Positions 7,710 through 15,745 are shown, numbered from the stretch's first letter. The stretch: 36,832 nt of DNA from Stenotrophomonas sp. UBA7346 (GCA_002471015.1 DKPB01000078.1:1-36832), one strand, 5' to 3'. Numbers and translations: made by a program. Notes: generated from the sequence alone by a model not told the origin.

Positions 7710-8672
7710 TCAGGCCTTGTGCCCGCCCTTGGGCGGGATCTTCAGGCTCAGGATCACGGTGACCGTCAGGATAGCCGCGACCACGCCCAGCGACACCGGC
7801 ACCGGGATCTTGAAGATGTCGATCAGCAGCATCTTGGTACCGATGAAGGCCAGGATGACGGCCAGGCCGTAGGGCAGCAGGTGGAAGCGGTCGGCCATGC
7901 CGGCCAGCAGGAAGAACATCGCGCGCAGGCCCAGCACCGCGAACACGTTGGAGGTCAGCACGATGAACGGGTCGGTGGTGATGGCGAAGATGGCCGGAAT
8001 CGAGTCCACCGCGAAGATCACGTCGGTGACCGCGATCAGGATCAGCACCACGAACATCGGGGTGAACCAGCGCACGCCGTTCTTCTCGGTGACCAGGCGG
8101 TTGCCGTTGTACTCGTGGCTGATGCGCAGGTGCTTGCGCATGAACTTCAGCGCCGGGTTGTTGTCCAGGCTGGGCTCCTCGCCGGCGGCGAACCACATCT
8201 TCCAGCCGGTGAACAGCAGGAAGGCGCCGAACACGTAGAGCAGCCAGTGGAACTGGGTGACCAGTACCGAACCGGCAAAGATCATGATCGTACGCAGCAC
8301 GATGGCACCCAGGATGCCGATGATAAGCACACGTTGGCGCTGGGTCTCAGGCACTGCGAAGTAGCCCATGATCAGCAGGAAGACAAAGATGTTGTCCACC
8401 GCCAGGGCTTTTTCGATCAGGTAACCGGTCAGGAACTGCAGGCCGACTTCATTGGCCACCGCCGCGCCGGCGGTTTCGTGCAGGTAGTACCAGAGGCCGG
8501 CATTGAAGGCCAGGGCCAGCGCCACCCAGCCCAGCGACCAGTACACGGCCTCCTTGAAGGTGACCTTGTGGGGGCCGCCATGGCGCATCAGCACCAGGTC
8601 GATCAACAGCGCGGCGATGACGACGGCAATGAAGCCGCCCCACAGCCAGGGATTACCAATTGTCTGCATCAT
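7710..8672 (-). CDS. TerC family membrane protein, probable manganese exporter (Alx/MneA-like)
   Basis: A 320-residue inner-membrane protein with about nine hydrophobic segments and the TerC family blocks EKALAVDNIFVFLLIMGYF (about residue 90) and VTDVIFAVDSIPAIFAIT (about 200). The acidic residues in these paired segments (VDN, VDS, TDV) are thought to bind the metal. TerC/Alx proteins export Mn2+ or supply it to exoenzymes. This role is strongly supported by the yybP-ykoY manganese riboswitch in its leader. Two adjacent ATGs (8672 and 8669) are possible; the first was taken. Confidence 0.93.
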   Translation of the reverse strand: MMQTIGNPWLWGGFIAVVIAALLIDLVLMRHGGPHKVTFKEAVYWSLGWVALALAFNAGLWYYLHETAGAAVANEVGLQFLTGYLIEKALAVDNIFVFLLIMGYFAVPETQRQRVLIIGILGAIVLRTIMIFAGSVLVTQFHWLLYVFGAFLLFTGWKMWFAAGEEPSLDNNPALKFMRKHLRISHEYNGNRLVTEKNGVRWFTPMFVVLILIAVTDVIFAVDSIPAIFAITTDPFIVLTSNVFAVLGLRAMFFLLAGMADRFHLLPYGLAVILAFIGTKMLLIDIFKIPVPVSLGVVAAILTVTVILSLKIPPKGGHKA

Positions 8673-8754
8673 GGGGAAATTCCGGTCGTGAACGGGGGTA
8701 TCTCGGAACCACAAAGGCCAAGAGCTGGACACGGAATCGGGGAGACCGGGGACA

Positions 8755-8872
8755 GAGCTTCGCCAATGCGGCGAAGGTCTTGCTCACAGCCCCGATGGGT
8801 GGGACTGCCGTTGCACCGGAGCCTTGCGGCTCGAATTGACGGCGACAACGTCTGGGAGCTACTCCCCTTCTG
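8755..8872 (-). promoter_or_regulatory. yybP-ykoY (Mn2+) riboswitch in the terC leader
   Basis: Read on the minus strand the leader starts GGGGAGTAGCTCCCAGACG, then has GTCGCCGTCAATTCGAGC, an AAGGCTCCGG hairpin arm and, at its 3' end, GAGCAAGACCTTCGCC folding with GGCGAAG. The GGGGAGUAG start, the GTCAATTCGAGC...GGCTCCGG helix and the GCAAGACCUUYGCC block are the hallmarks of the yybP-ykoY class, which binds Mn2+ and turns on manganese-efflux genes. The remaining 80 or so leader bases before terC would hold the expression platform. Confidence 0.92.
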
Positions 8873-8878
8873 CGGCAA

Positions 8879-8907
8879 ATATTGCCGCCTGCGGCCGTTA
8901 CAGTCAA
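8879..8907 (-). promoter_or_regulatory. Sigma-70 promoter for the riboswitch-terC transcript
   Basis: On the minus strand TTGACT (8907-8902), a 17-base spacer, then CAATAT (8884-8879). Transcription would begin near 8872, a few bases before the conserved GGGGAGTAG of the riboswitch, so promoter and aptamer positions agree. Confidence 0.7.
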
Positions 8908-8940
8908 TGAACTGTCCGCGGGAGCGGCCCGCCGCCCGGC

Positions 8941-8946
8941 TACAAT
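8941..8946 (+). promoter_or_regulatory. -10 element (TACAAT) of the methyltransferase gene; probable leaderless start
   Basis: TACAAT lies only six bases before the ATG at 8953, so the transcript would start at or next to the A of the start codon. No convincing -35 hexamer is seen 16-18 bases upstream, and there is no ribosome-binding site. The terC promoter lies back to back with it. Confidence 0.55.
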
Positions 8947-8952
8947 AGCGCC

Positions 8953-10122
8953 ATGAATACCCCACTTCCCGTCGTACGCCTGAAGAACGCGTGGCGCTCC
9001 AGCCACCCGTGGATTTTCCAGAAACTGGTCGAGAAGCCGACCGTCAAGCCCAAGTCCGGCACCATCGTCGACGTGGTCGGGGTGGACGGTGAGTGGATTG
9101 GCCGCGGCTTCTACAACGGCCATTCGCGCATTGCCGTGCGTATCCTGGAAACCCACCCGGACGTGGCGGTGGACCAGGCCTGGTTCATGCAGAAGATCGC
9201 GCAGGCAGTGTCGCTGCGTCGTGACGTGCTCAAGCTGGATGCCATCTCCAATGCCTGGCGTGTTGTCCACAGCGAAGGCGACGGCCTGTCCGGCCTGGTG
9301 GTGGATCGCTACGACGACCTGATCGTGGTCGAGTTCTTCGCCGCCGGCATGTTCCGCCACCGCGAGTGGATCTACGAGGCGCTGCGCGAGCAATTCCCGG
9401 GCTGCCGTTTCCACAGCTTCGCCGACGAACACGTGCAGAAGCAGGAAAGCTTCGATTTCCACGGCAATACCACCACCGAACCGGCCGTCATCACCGAGTA
9501 CGGCATCAAATTCCGCGCCGACCCGGCCGGCGCGCACAAGACCGGTTTCTTCGCCGACCAGCGCGAGAACCGTGAGTGGCTGAGCCAGCAGGTGGAAGGC
9601 AAGAGCGTGCTCGACCTGTGCTGCAACACCGGTGGTTTTGCGGTGTATGCCGCCGCCCGCGGTGCGGCCGAGGTGCTGGGCGTGGACATCGACCAGGACG
9701 TGATCCAGATCGCCAAGGGCAATGCGCGTTTGAACAACGCCAGGCCCAGGTTCGTGCAGGCCGACATCTTCCCGTGGCTGCGTGATGCAGCCAACCGCGG
9801 CGACCAGTACGACGTGGTGATCCTGGACCCGGCCAAGATGACCCGCGACCGCGACCAGGTCATCACCGCGCTGAAGAAGTACCTGGACATGAACAAGCTG
9901 GCCCTGGGCGTGGTCAAGCCCGGCGGCCTGTTCGCCACCTTCTCCTGCACCGGTCTGGTGGCCGAGGACCAGTTCCTGGACATGCTGCGCCGCGCCGCGT
10001 ATTTCTCCGGCCGCACCATCCAGATCCTGAAGGTGGCCGGCGCCGGCCCGGATCATCCGTTCATGGCCCACGTGCAGGAATCGCGTTACCTCAAGGCGGT
10101 ATTCTGCCGCGTGCTCGACTGA
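8953..10122 (+). CDS. RlmI-like class I rRNA methyltransferase (PUA + SAM domain)
   Basis: A 389-residue protein with an N-terminal PUA-like RNA-binding domain (about 1-75), an RlmI-type insertion and a Rossmann SAM-dependent methyltransferase domain (about 185-389). The KTGFFADQRENR segment (196-207), motif I LDLCCNTGGFAVYAA (219-233), the acidic VLGVDID (241-247), the catalytic-loop position ILDPAK (290-295) and SCTGLV match the RlmI/RlmK family, which forms 5-methylcytosine in 23S rRNA. The usual DPP of motif IV reads DPA here, so the exact target should not be assumed to be C1962. There is no ribosome-binding site and the -10 is six bases from ATG, suggesting a leaderless mRNA. Confidence 0.85.
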   Translation: MNTPLPVVRLKNAWRSSHPWIFQKLVEKPTVKPKSGTIVDVVGVDGEWIGRGFYNGHSRIAVRILETHPDVAVDQAWFMQKIAQAVSLRRDVLKLDAISNAWRVVHSEGDGLSGLVVDRYDDLIVVEFFAAGMFRHREWIYEALREQFPGCRFHSFADEHVQKQESFDFHGNTTTEPAVITEYGIKFRADPAGAHKTGFFADQRENREWLSQQVEGKSVLDLCCNTGGFAVYAAARGAAEVLGVDIDQDVIQIAKGNARLNNARPRFVQADIFPWLRDAANRGDQYDVVILDPAKMTRDRDQVITALKKYLDMNKLALGVVKPGGLFATFSCTGLVAEDQFLDMLRRAAYFSGRTIQILKVAGAGPDHPFMAHVQESRYLKAVFCRVLD

Positions 10123-10300
10123 TAACCAGTCGCCGCGCCCACCATTGCGATGTCCCCACCGGCCCCAGCACGGGACGCGGCGGGGGCGGCTCCGCCCGCG
10201 GACGCCGCCATGTTTTGATACTTTCATCACACTCCCTGTTGGACACTGACGCCACTTGCGGTGGACTGCAATCTGCGGGCCCGGGGGGAGCAAGCGACCA

Positions 10301-10326
10301 ACCACGGCACTGCGCCGTGGTTTTCC
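10301..10326 (+). terminator. Hairpin plus T-run: terminator or attenuator before the surface-protein gene
   Basis: ACCACGGC (10301-10308), loop ACTGC, GCCGTGGT (10314-10321), TTTCC. It lies 180 bp after the methyltransferase stop and about 60 bp before the next ATG. The stretch 10156-10300 before it also holds GC-rich hairpins (around 10175-10195, and CCAC/TTGC/GGTGG near 10250). It could end the upstream transcript or act as an attenuator in a structured leader. Confidence 0.6.
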
Positions 10327-10384
10327 TGTGCCCTGGTTTGCCTGTTGGATGGTCCCCGCGCCTGTCGCGACAAGGACCTTGGCA

Positions 10385-12115
10385 ATGGCCGTATCCGCCT
10401 CTTCCAACCTGCACAGCCTCGGCTCCGGCCTGGTGCTGATATTGCTGTTTTTCACCTTGCCTGCGGCCGCCCAGAGCGTGCGCTGGGAGGACTACCGCGG
10501 CATCGCCAACAGCAGCGGCCTGGCCAATACAACCTATGGTGGCCCCGCCTCGGCACCTACCTTCGATCACACCCTGGCTGGCGTCAACGCCCTGCGGGCA
10601 GTCTCTGTCAACGCGAGCAATGCGGTACGCACTGGCAGTTCCAGCAACATCGATTTCCGCAATGTGATCGACGGCAATGGGCTGTGCGACAACCGCACCA
10701 CCGCTGGGCAAGCCAGCGCTGCCTGCCGTAACCACGCCATGGGCAAGGTGATCTATTCACTGATCCGCTTTCCCTATGCTGGCACTTACACCTTGGGCGT
10801 CGCCCATGACGACGCGGTGGAGGTCAATCTGTCCTCCAGCTACACCAATACCAATTACCGCGGCGCCACCTATGACGTCCCTGTCGGTGCACTCAGCAGC
10901 TATACGGCCGGCGAAACCACCTATCGCACCATCGGTAGCTTCAACGCAGCAACACCTGACAGCTGCGCCCTGATACGCGTTTACTGGGTCAATGCCGGCG
11001 GCCTGACCTTCAACCGTCTGCGCTGGCAGCACGCTTCCATCAATGGCGGAGCGGCGGACATCATCCCTGCCGCCCAGTTCCGTGATCCCGCAGCAGCGGC
11101 AAGCTCGGCCGGTTGCCAAGGCTCGGTGGTGTTCCCGGTGCCGGCCATCATGATCAACAAGAACGTGGCGGGTCGTATTTCCAGCGACGATCAGTTCACC
11201 GTTTCCATCCTGCAGGGCAACTCGGTGGTACGTGCTGCCTCCACCAGCGGTGCCGGCACTGGCCAGCAGGCCAGCACCGGCGCCGCCCAGGTGAACACCG
11301 GGGCACATACGCTGCGCGACGCCATGGCCGCCGGCAGCGCTGCGGCCATCGGCAACTACAGCAAGAACATCAGCTGCACCGCCTATGTGTTGAACGGCTC
11401 GGAACAGTCCGTGACACCCACGGGCAGTGGCCCGGACTGGAACCTGAACGTTGCTGCCAACACGCAGTACACCTGCACGATAACCAATACGCCGCAGCCG
11501 GCGCTCACCCTGCGCAAGATCAGCGAGGGCGGCGTGGGTGCTTTCAGCTTTACCGGCAACAACGGCATAAACGCCCACAGCATCACCACTACCGCTGCCG
11601 GCCAGGCCATCGCCGGCCCCCCGCAGGTATTCGCCAGCCTGAACACCGCCACGACTGTCACCGAAGCGCAGACAGCGGGATACAGCTTGACGGATGTGCA
11701 GTGCGCGGGGTTGCCCGCAGGTGTCGCTCCCAACGTGGATCTGGCCAGTCGCCGCTTGACCCTGCCGGCAACGGCGGCGGTAGCAGGGGCCAACATCGTC
11801 TGTACGTTCACCAACAAGGCTGGCGCCAACCTGGCGGTACGCAAGACCAATGCGGCGACCTCGCTGGTTTCGGGAACCACCACGCGTTACACCGTGGTGG
11901 CCAGCAACGCCGGGCCTGGCGATGGCAGCGGCGCCATCCTGCGCGACACCCCTGGTGCCGGCCTGAAGAACTGCAGCGTCAGCAGCTGCAGTGCCAGCAA
12001 TGGCGCAACCTGTCCGGCGACAACGTCCGATGTGTTCCTGCCTGCGGGGCTCAACCTGGGCGCCTTCCCTGTCAATGCACAGCTGCAGCTGCAGGTGCAG
12101 TGCGAGGTGCAGTAA
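10385..12115 (+). CDS. Secreted DUF11/SpaA-like-domain surface protein
   Basis: A 576-residue exported protein. Residues 1-30 are a signal peptide ending in PAAAQ. Residues 30-240 form a region with HDDAVEVNLSS and RLRW, weakly reminiscent of PA14-type carbohydrate-binding domains. Then come repeated beta-sandwich domains: a Cys-containing module (about 245-375), a SpaA/prealbumin-like module starting LTLRKISEGGVGAFSFTG (about 380-475) and a C-terminal DUF11-type module (NLAVRKTNAATSLVSGTTTRYTVV, about 480-576). Cysteines recur at the domain ends, suggesting periplasmic or extracellular disulphides. No sortase, autotransporter or membrane anchor is seen at the C-terminus. The ATG at 10385 has AAGGA 8 bases upstream. 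A role as adhesin or cell-surface structural protein is inference. Confidence 0.75.
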   Translation: MAVSASSNLHSLGSGLVLILLFFTLPAAAQSVRWEDYRGIANSSGLANTTYGGPASAPTFDHTLAGVNALRAVSVNASNAVRTGSSSNIDFRNVIDGNGLCDNRTTAGQASAACRNHAMGKVIYSLIRFPYAGTYTLGVAHDDAVEVNLSSSYTNTNYRGATYDVPVGALSSYTAGETTYRTIGSFNAATPDSCALIRVYWVNAGGLTFNRLRWQHASINGGAADIIPAAQFRDPAAAASSAGCQGSVVFPVPAIMINKNVAGRISSDDQFTVSILQGNSVVRAASTSGAGTGQQASTGAAQVNTGAHTLRDAMAAGSAAAIGNYSKNISCTAYVLNGSEQSVTPTGSGPDWNLNVAANTQYTCTITNTPQPALTLRKISEGGVGAFSFTGNNGINAHSITTTAAGQAIAGPPQVFASLNTATTVTEAQTAGYSLTDVQCAGLPAGVAPNVDLASRRLTLPATAAVAGANIVCTFTNKAGANLAVRKTNAATSLVSGTTTRYTVVASNAGPGDGSGAILRDTPGAGLKNCSVSSCSASNGATCPATTSDVFLPAGLNLGAFPVNAQLQLQVQCEVQ

Positions 12116-12125
12116 GCAGGACCGC

Positions 12126-12134
12126 TTATACACA
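12126..12134 (+). promoter_or_regulatory. DnaA-box-like 9-mer TTATACACA
   Basis: Identical to the medium-affinity DnaA box R2 of E. coli oriC. It sits ten bases after the surface-protein stop in a 131-bp spacer that also contains a GCACGGA/TTGCAG/TCCGTGC hairpin (about 12160-12178). A lone box is weak evidence of function. Confidence 0.4.
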
Positions 12135-12246
12135 GGCGGGCGAAGACGATCCTTGAGCGCACGGATTGCAGTCCGTGCCGTAGGTCACTGGCTGTCGCCA
12201 CGCGCCTGGCGTTAAGGTCGGTTTTTTCCAAATCCGGTGAGGCTCC

Positions 12247-13488
12247 ATGACCCTGCGTCCCCTGTCCGTGTTGGTATCGCTGTCGCTGTGCTTGCCCCTG
12301 GCTGCCTCGGCGGTGGAGTTCAGCCAGGCTGAGCTGGGCAAGGCCACCGCCCTGCAGCAGAAACTGCTCACGCTGGATTCGCACCTGGACACGCCGGCCA
12401 ACTTTGGCCGCGCCGACTTCAACATCATGCAGCGGCATGACCACAACGCGCTGTCACAGGTGGACTACCCACGCATGGTCGAAGGCGCGCTGGATGGCGG
12501 CTTCTTCGCCATCTACACCGACCAGGGCGACCGCAGCCCGGCCGCGCATATCGCCGAGCGTGACCACGGCCTGCAGCGCATGCAGGAAATCCACGAGATG
12601 CTGGCCGCCAACCCGGACAAGTTCCAGCTGGCACTGAGCGCTGATGACGCGGCGCGCATCAAGGCTGCCGGCAAGCGCGTGGTCTACATCAGCATGGAGA
12701 ACGGCAGCCCGCTGGTCGCCGATCCCACCTTGCTGAGCTACTACTACAAAGCCGGCCTGCGGCTGATGTCGACGGTGCATTTCGCCAACAACGAGTTCGC
12801 CGACTCGGCCACCGATCCCAAGGGTGCCGAGTGGAACGGCCTGAGCCCCGCCGGCAAGGCGCTGGTCAACGAGGCAGTGAAGCTGGGCATCGTTATCGAC
12901 CAGTCGCATGCTTCGGACGCGGTGTTCGACAACCTGATCGAGATGATGCCGGTGCCCTTCATCCTGTCGCACAGCTCGGCCAAGGCGGTATTCAACCACC
13001 CGCGCAACCTGGACGACGCGCGCCTGCGCCAGTTGGCCGCCAAGGGTGGCGTGGTACAGGCCAATGCCTACGGTGGTTACCTGGTCGACGAGACCAAGAG
13101 CGCCGAGCGCAAGCAGGCCGAAGAGGAACTGGAGAAGCGCCTGGGCGGGTGGGAAAACATGACCATGGCCAAGGGCGTGGAACTGCGCAAGGCCATGGCC
13201 GAGCTCGACCAGAAGTACCCGCGGCGCAAGGCCACACTTGATGATTTCTTCCAGCACTTCGGCCACATGCTCGACGTGGTGGGCCCGGACCATGTCGGCA
13301 TCGGCATGGACTGGGACGGCGGCGGCGGCGTGACCGGCATGGAAGATGCGGCCGACCTGCCCAAGATCACCGCGTGGATGCAGCGCCGTGGCCTGAGTGA
13401 CGCGCAGATCGCCAACATCTGGAGCGGCAACGTGCTGCGGGTGATGCGCCAGGCGCAGGACTATGCGGCGGCACAGAAGAAATCCTGA
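12247..13488 (+). CDS. Exported membrane dipeptidase (peptidase family M19)
   Basis: A 413-residue protein with a signal peptide (cleavage near SA-VEF, residue 22) and a full M19 renal-dipeptidase domain. Metal ligands are visible: LDSHLDTP (His 46, Asp 48), the bridging Glu in SMENGSP, the later His residues in IDQSHAS and ILSHSSAK, and the Asp of GIGMDWDGGGG. The family hydrolyses dipeptides, including some with a D-residue, in the periplasm with a binuclear zinc site. A Lys/Glu-rich insertion around 275-315 is typical of proteobacterial members. Start chosen because it begins the signal peptide and has GTGAGG upstream. It is followed by a terminator. Confidence 0.94.
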   Translation: MTLRPLSVLVSLSLCLPLAASAVEFSQAELGKATALQQKLLTLDSHLDTPANFGRADFNIMQRHDHNALSQVDYPRMVEGALDGGFFAIYTDQGDRSPAAHIAERDHGLQRMQEIHEMLAANPDKFQLALSADDAARIKAAGKRVVYISMENGSPLVADPTLLSYYYKAGLRLMSTVHFANNEFADSATDPKGAEWNGLSPAGKALVNEAVKLGIVIDQSHASDAVFDNLIEMMPVPFILSHSSAKAVFNHPRNLDDARLRQLAAKGGVVQANAYGGYLVDETKSAERKQAEEELEKRLGGWENMTMAKGVELRKAMAELDQKYPRRKATLDDFFQHFGHMLDVVGPDHVGIGMDWDGGGGVTGMEDAADLPKITAWMQRRGLSDAQIANIWSGNVLRVMRQAQDYAAAQKKS

Positions 13489-13517
13489 GCGCACGCTGGT
13501 GGACAAGTGGAATGACG

Positions 13518-13544
13518 AAGCGGGCTACGGCCCGCTTTGTTTTT
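13518..13544 (+). terminator. Rho-independent terminator after the M19 dipeptidase
   Basis: AAGCGGGC (13518-13525), loop TACG, GCCCGCTT (13530-13537), then TGTTTTT. The last Ts run into the first DnaA box. Confidence 0.88.
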
Positions 13545-13624
13545 ATCCACAATTTGGTGGGGACAAGTGGGTTATCCACAGGGGGGAGCTTCAAGGCTTT
13601 GAAGCTTTAAGACAAAGGCAAAGG

Positions 13625-13720
13625 CACCCCTCCCCAACCCTCCCCTGCGCTGCGCGCAAGGGCGGGGGAAAAGCGGCTCCCTCCCTTTGCCGCAGGCAAG
13701 GGCAGGGTTGGGGATGGGTG
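13625..13720. repeat. Long inverted repeat built from two C-rich dispersed elements
   Basis: Left arm 13625-13645 (CACCCCTCCCCAACCCTCCC...) and right arm 13700-13720 (its complement, 19 of 21 positions by eye) enclose two GC-rich segments. The right half matches the element at 3854-3894 in reverse orientation. Confidence 0.75.
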
Positions 13721-13744
13721 CTCTTCAAGCAGAACCCACAAACC

Positions 13745-13774
13745 CAAAAAACAAAAAGCGGGCCGAAGCCCGCT
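13745..13774 (-). terminator. Rho-independent terminator of the amino-acid permease gene
   Basis: On the minus strand GCGGGC, loop TTCG, GCCCGC, followed by TTTTTGTTTTTTGGG; 30 bases after the permease stop. Confidence 0.9.
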
Positions 13775-13802
13775 CCTTGCCTTATCCACAACAGCCTGTG
13801 GA

Positions 13803-15239
13803 TTACTTGCCGCGTCCCAGCACCGCATTGCGGCGGCTGTACAGCGCATACACCACCAGCCCCAGCAGGTTCCAGGCCAGGAACCACAGCTGGGTCCGCG
13901 ACGGCAGGCTGACGAACAGGTAGATGCAGCCCAGGATCGCCACCGGGGCCACCACCCATGCCAACGGCGTGCGGAAGGTGCGTGCCCTGCCCGGCTCGCG
14001 CTTGCGCAGCACCAGCAGGCACAGGCCCACGGCGGTGAATGCAGCCAGGGTGCCGGCATTGGCCAGCGCGGCGATTTCATCCAGCCGCGCCACACCGGCC
14101 AGCGCAGCAACCAGCACGGCGGTGAACAGGGTGATGACCACCGGCGTGCCGGTGCGCTGGTTGACCTTGGACAGGCCACGCGGCAGCAGGCCATCACGCG
14201 ACATCACGAAGAAAATGCGGCTCTGGCCGTAGAAGAAGGCCAGCAACACGGTCGGCAGGGCGATGATGGCGACGATGCCGATCACCAGCGCGGCAGTGCC
14301 GTGGCCGAGTTCGCGCATGATCAGCGCCAGCGGCTCAGCGCTCTTGCCGAACACCGTGTAGCTCATCGCACCGACCGCAGCCAACGCCACCAGCAGGTAG
14401 ATGATGGTGCAGCCGATCATCGAACCGATGATGCCGATCGACAGGTCACGCTTGGGGTTCTTGGTTTCCTCGGCCGCAGTGGAGATCGCATCGAAGCCAT
14501 AGAAGGCGAAGAAGATGATCGCCGCCGCCGCCATCACGCCGCGTTCGACGCCATCGGCGCTGATCGACTTGGGGAAGCCATAGGGCATGAACGGCTGCAG
14601 GTTCTCGGCGTTGAAGGCCGGCAACGCAACCGCCACGAACACCGCCAGTGCGATCAGCTTGAATACCACCAGGATGGCGTTGACCGTCGCGCTCTCGCGG
14701 GTACCAAGCATCAGCATGCCGGCCACCACGAAGGTGATGACGATGGCCGGCACGTTGAGGAAGCCGCCTTCCACGTGCGGGCCGGCCGCCAGCGCCTGCG
14801 GCAACACCACGTTCCAGCCAAAGGAAGTGTGCAGCCATTCCAGGAAGCCGACGAAATAGCCGGACCAGCCGACCGCCACCGTGCTCACCACCAGCGAGTA
14901 TTCCAGGATCAGGCTCCAGCCCACCACCCAGGCAATGGTCTCGCCCAGCGCGCTGTAGCTGTAGGTGTAGGCGCTGCCGGCAGCCGGCATCATCGTCGAC
15001 AGCTCGGCATAGGCCAGTGCCGCACAGGCGCAGATCACGCCAGCGATGATGAAGGACAGCAGCACGGCCGGGCCGGCCTTGTCCGCGCCCACGCCGATCA
15101 GCGTATAGATGCCGGTACCGACAATGGCGCCAATGCCCAGTGCGACCAGATGGGGCCAGCTCAACGACGGGATCAGGCGGCGCCCTTCCTCGTGTTCGGT
15201 AAGCTGGTCGATGGGCTTGCGCCGGAGCCAGGACTGCAT
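13803..15239 (-). CDS. APC superfamily amino-acid permease (cationic amino-acid transporter type)
   Basis: A 478-residue inner-membrane protein with about 12-13 membrane segments. The APC helix 1 motif LVALGIGAIVGTGIYTLIG (about residues 31-49) and the conserved AYAELSTMMPAAGSAYTYSY (about 76-95) identify the CAT/YfnA-YhdG branch, as does FFAFYGFDAISTAAEETKNPKRDLS in the middle. Members import neutral or cationic amino acids; the substrate is not determinable. The gene is a single transcription unit with its own terminator on the minus strand. A possible promoter area is the AT-richer sequence ending in GAATTCGGCATAAAATC near 15358-15376, although that lies more than 100 bp upstream. Confidence 0.92.
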   Translation of the reverse strand: MQSWLRRKPIDQLTEHEEGRRLIPSLSWPHLVALGIGAIVGTGIYTLIGVGADKAGPAVLLSFIIAGVICACAALAYAELSTMMPAAGSAYTYSYSALGETIAWVVGWSLILEYSLVVSTVAVGWSGYFVGFLEWLHTSFGWNVVLPQALAAGPHVEGGFLNVPAIVITFVVAGMLMLGTRESATVNAILVVFKLIALAVFVAVALPAFNAENLQPFMPYGFPKSISADGVERGVMAAAAIIFFAFYGFDAISTAAEETKNPKRDLSIGIIGSMIGCTIIYLLVALAAVGAMSYTVFGKSAEPLALIMRELGHGTAALVIGIVAIIALPTVLLAFFYGQSRIFFVMSRDGLLPRGLSKVNQRTGTPVVITLFTAVLVAALAGVARLDEIAALANAGTLAAFTAVGLCLLVLRKREPGRARTFRTPLAWVVAPVAILGCIYLFVSLPSRTQLWFLAWNLLGLVVYALYSRRNAVLGRGK

Positions 15240-15382
15240 GCGGACCTCTCGGTTCGTGATGATTCAGGAAGCGCCCGAGTGTGGCGTAACGCAGTGCAGC
15301 AAATCCAGAAAAACCCGCCAATGCAGGGGGTTTTGCAGCGAACAGGTGTCAATTTGCCGAATTCGGCATAAAATCTGACGTC

Positions 15383-15745
15383 TCAGCGGCGGCGCCGGGG
15401 ATGGGCCAGCAGGTAATCGCGCAAGGCCAGCGCCTGGTTGTGCTGTTCATCGTGTGCGGCAAACACCAGGGTGACCGTCCCGGCGTCCAGCGCATCCCGC
15501 AGGGGTGCCAGCAAACGGGCGTGTGCGGCCAGTTCCTGCCAGTAGCGCCGGCGGAATTCTTCCCAGCGCTCGGGACGGTGGTCGAACCAGCGGCGCAGCG
15601 CGTCGCTGGGGGCCACCTCCTTCAACCAGCTGGCCTGCAGGGCCTGGCGGCTGACCCCGCGCGGCCACAACCGGTCCACCAGGAAACGCTGGCCATCGCT
15701 GCCACTGGCCGGTTCATAGACGCGCTTGCAGTGGATGCGCATCAT
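15383..15745 (-). CDS. DUF488 family protein
   Basis: A 120-residue protein of the DUF488 (YeaO-like) family: RVYEPASGSDGQRFLVDRLWPRGVSR at the N-terminus, the WFDHRPERWEEFRRRYWQEL block and VTLVFAAHDEQHNQALALRDYL near the C-terminus are all characteristic. The biochemical function of the family is not established. The start has a strong GAGGGGGG ribosome-binding sequence; a second ATG lies one codon later. It follows the phosphodiesterase gene by 45 bp on the same strand and may share its transcript. Confidence 0.88.
   Translation of the reverse strand: MMRIHCKRVYEPASGSDGQRFLVDRLWPRGVSRQALQASWLKEVAPSDALRRWFDHRPERWEEFRRRYWQELAAHARLLAPLRDALDAGTVTLVFAAHDEQHNQALALRDYLLAHPRRRR

Larger units (their letters stand above)
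13543..13805. promoter_or_regulatory. Cluster of four DnaA boxes (possible DnaA-titration locus)
   Basis: Perfect TTATCCACA at 13543-13551, 13572-13580 and 13782-13790, all on the plus strand, plus TGTGGATTA at 13797-13805 on the other strand (one mismatch; it overlaps the permease stop codon). GGACAAGTGG also occurs twice exactly 60 bases apart (13501, 13561). A perfect 9-mer is expected about 0.3 times in a random sequence of this window's length, counting both strands. The 13489-13802 spacer has no gene; it holds these boxes, two terminators and the repeat at 13625-13720. Confidence 0.7.

Noticed and set aside
10156..10330. A c-di-GMP or other known riboswitch before the surface-protein gene
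   Set aside because: I could not match the conserved bases of any class I know; only generic hairpins are seen.
8653..10455. A 600-codon minus-strand open frame opposite the methyltransferase
   Set aside because: It is antisense to the RlmI-like gene and has no recognisable domain.
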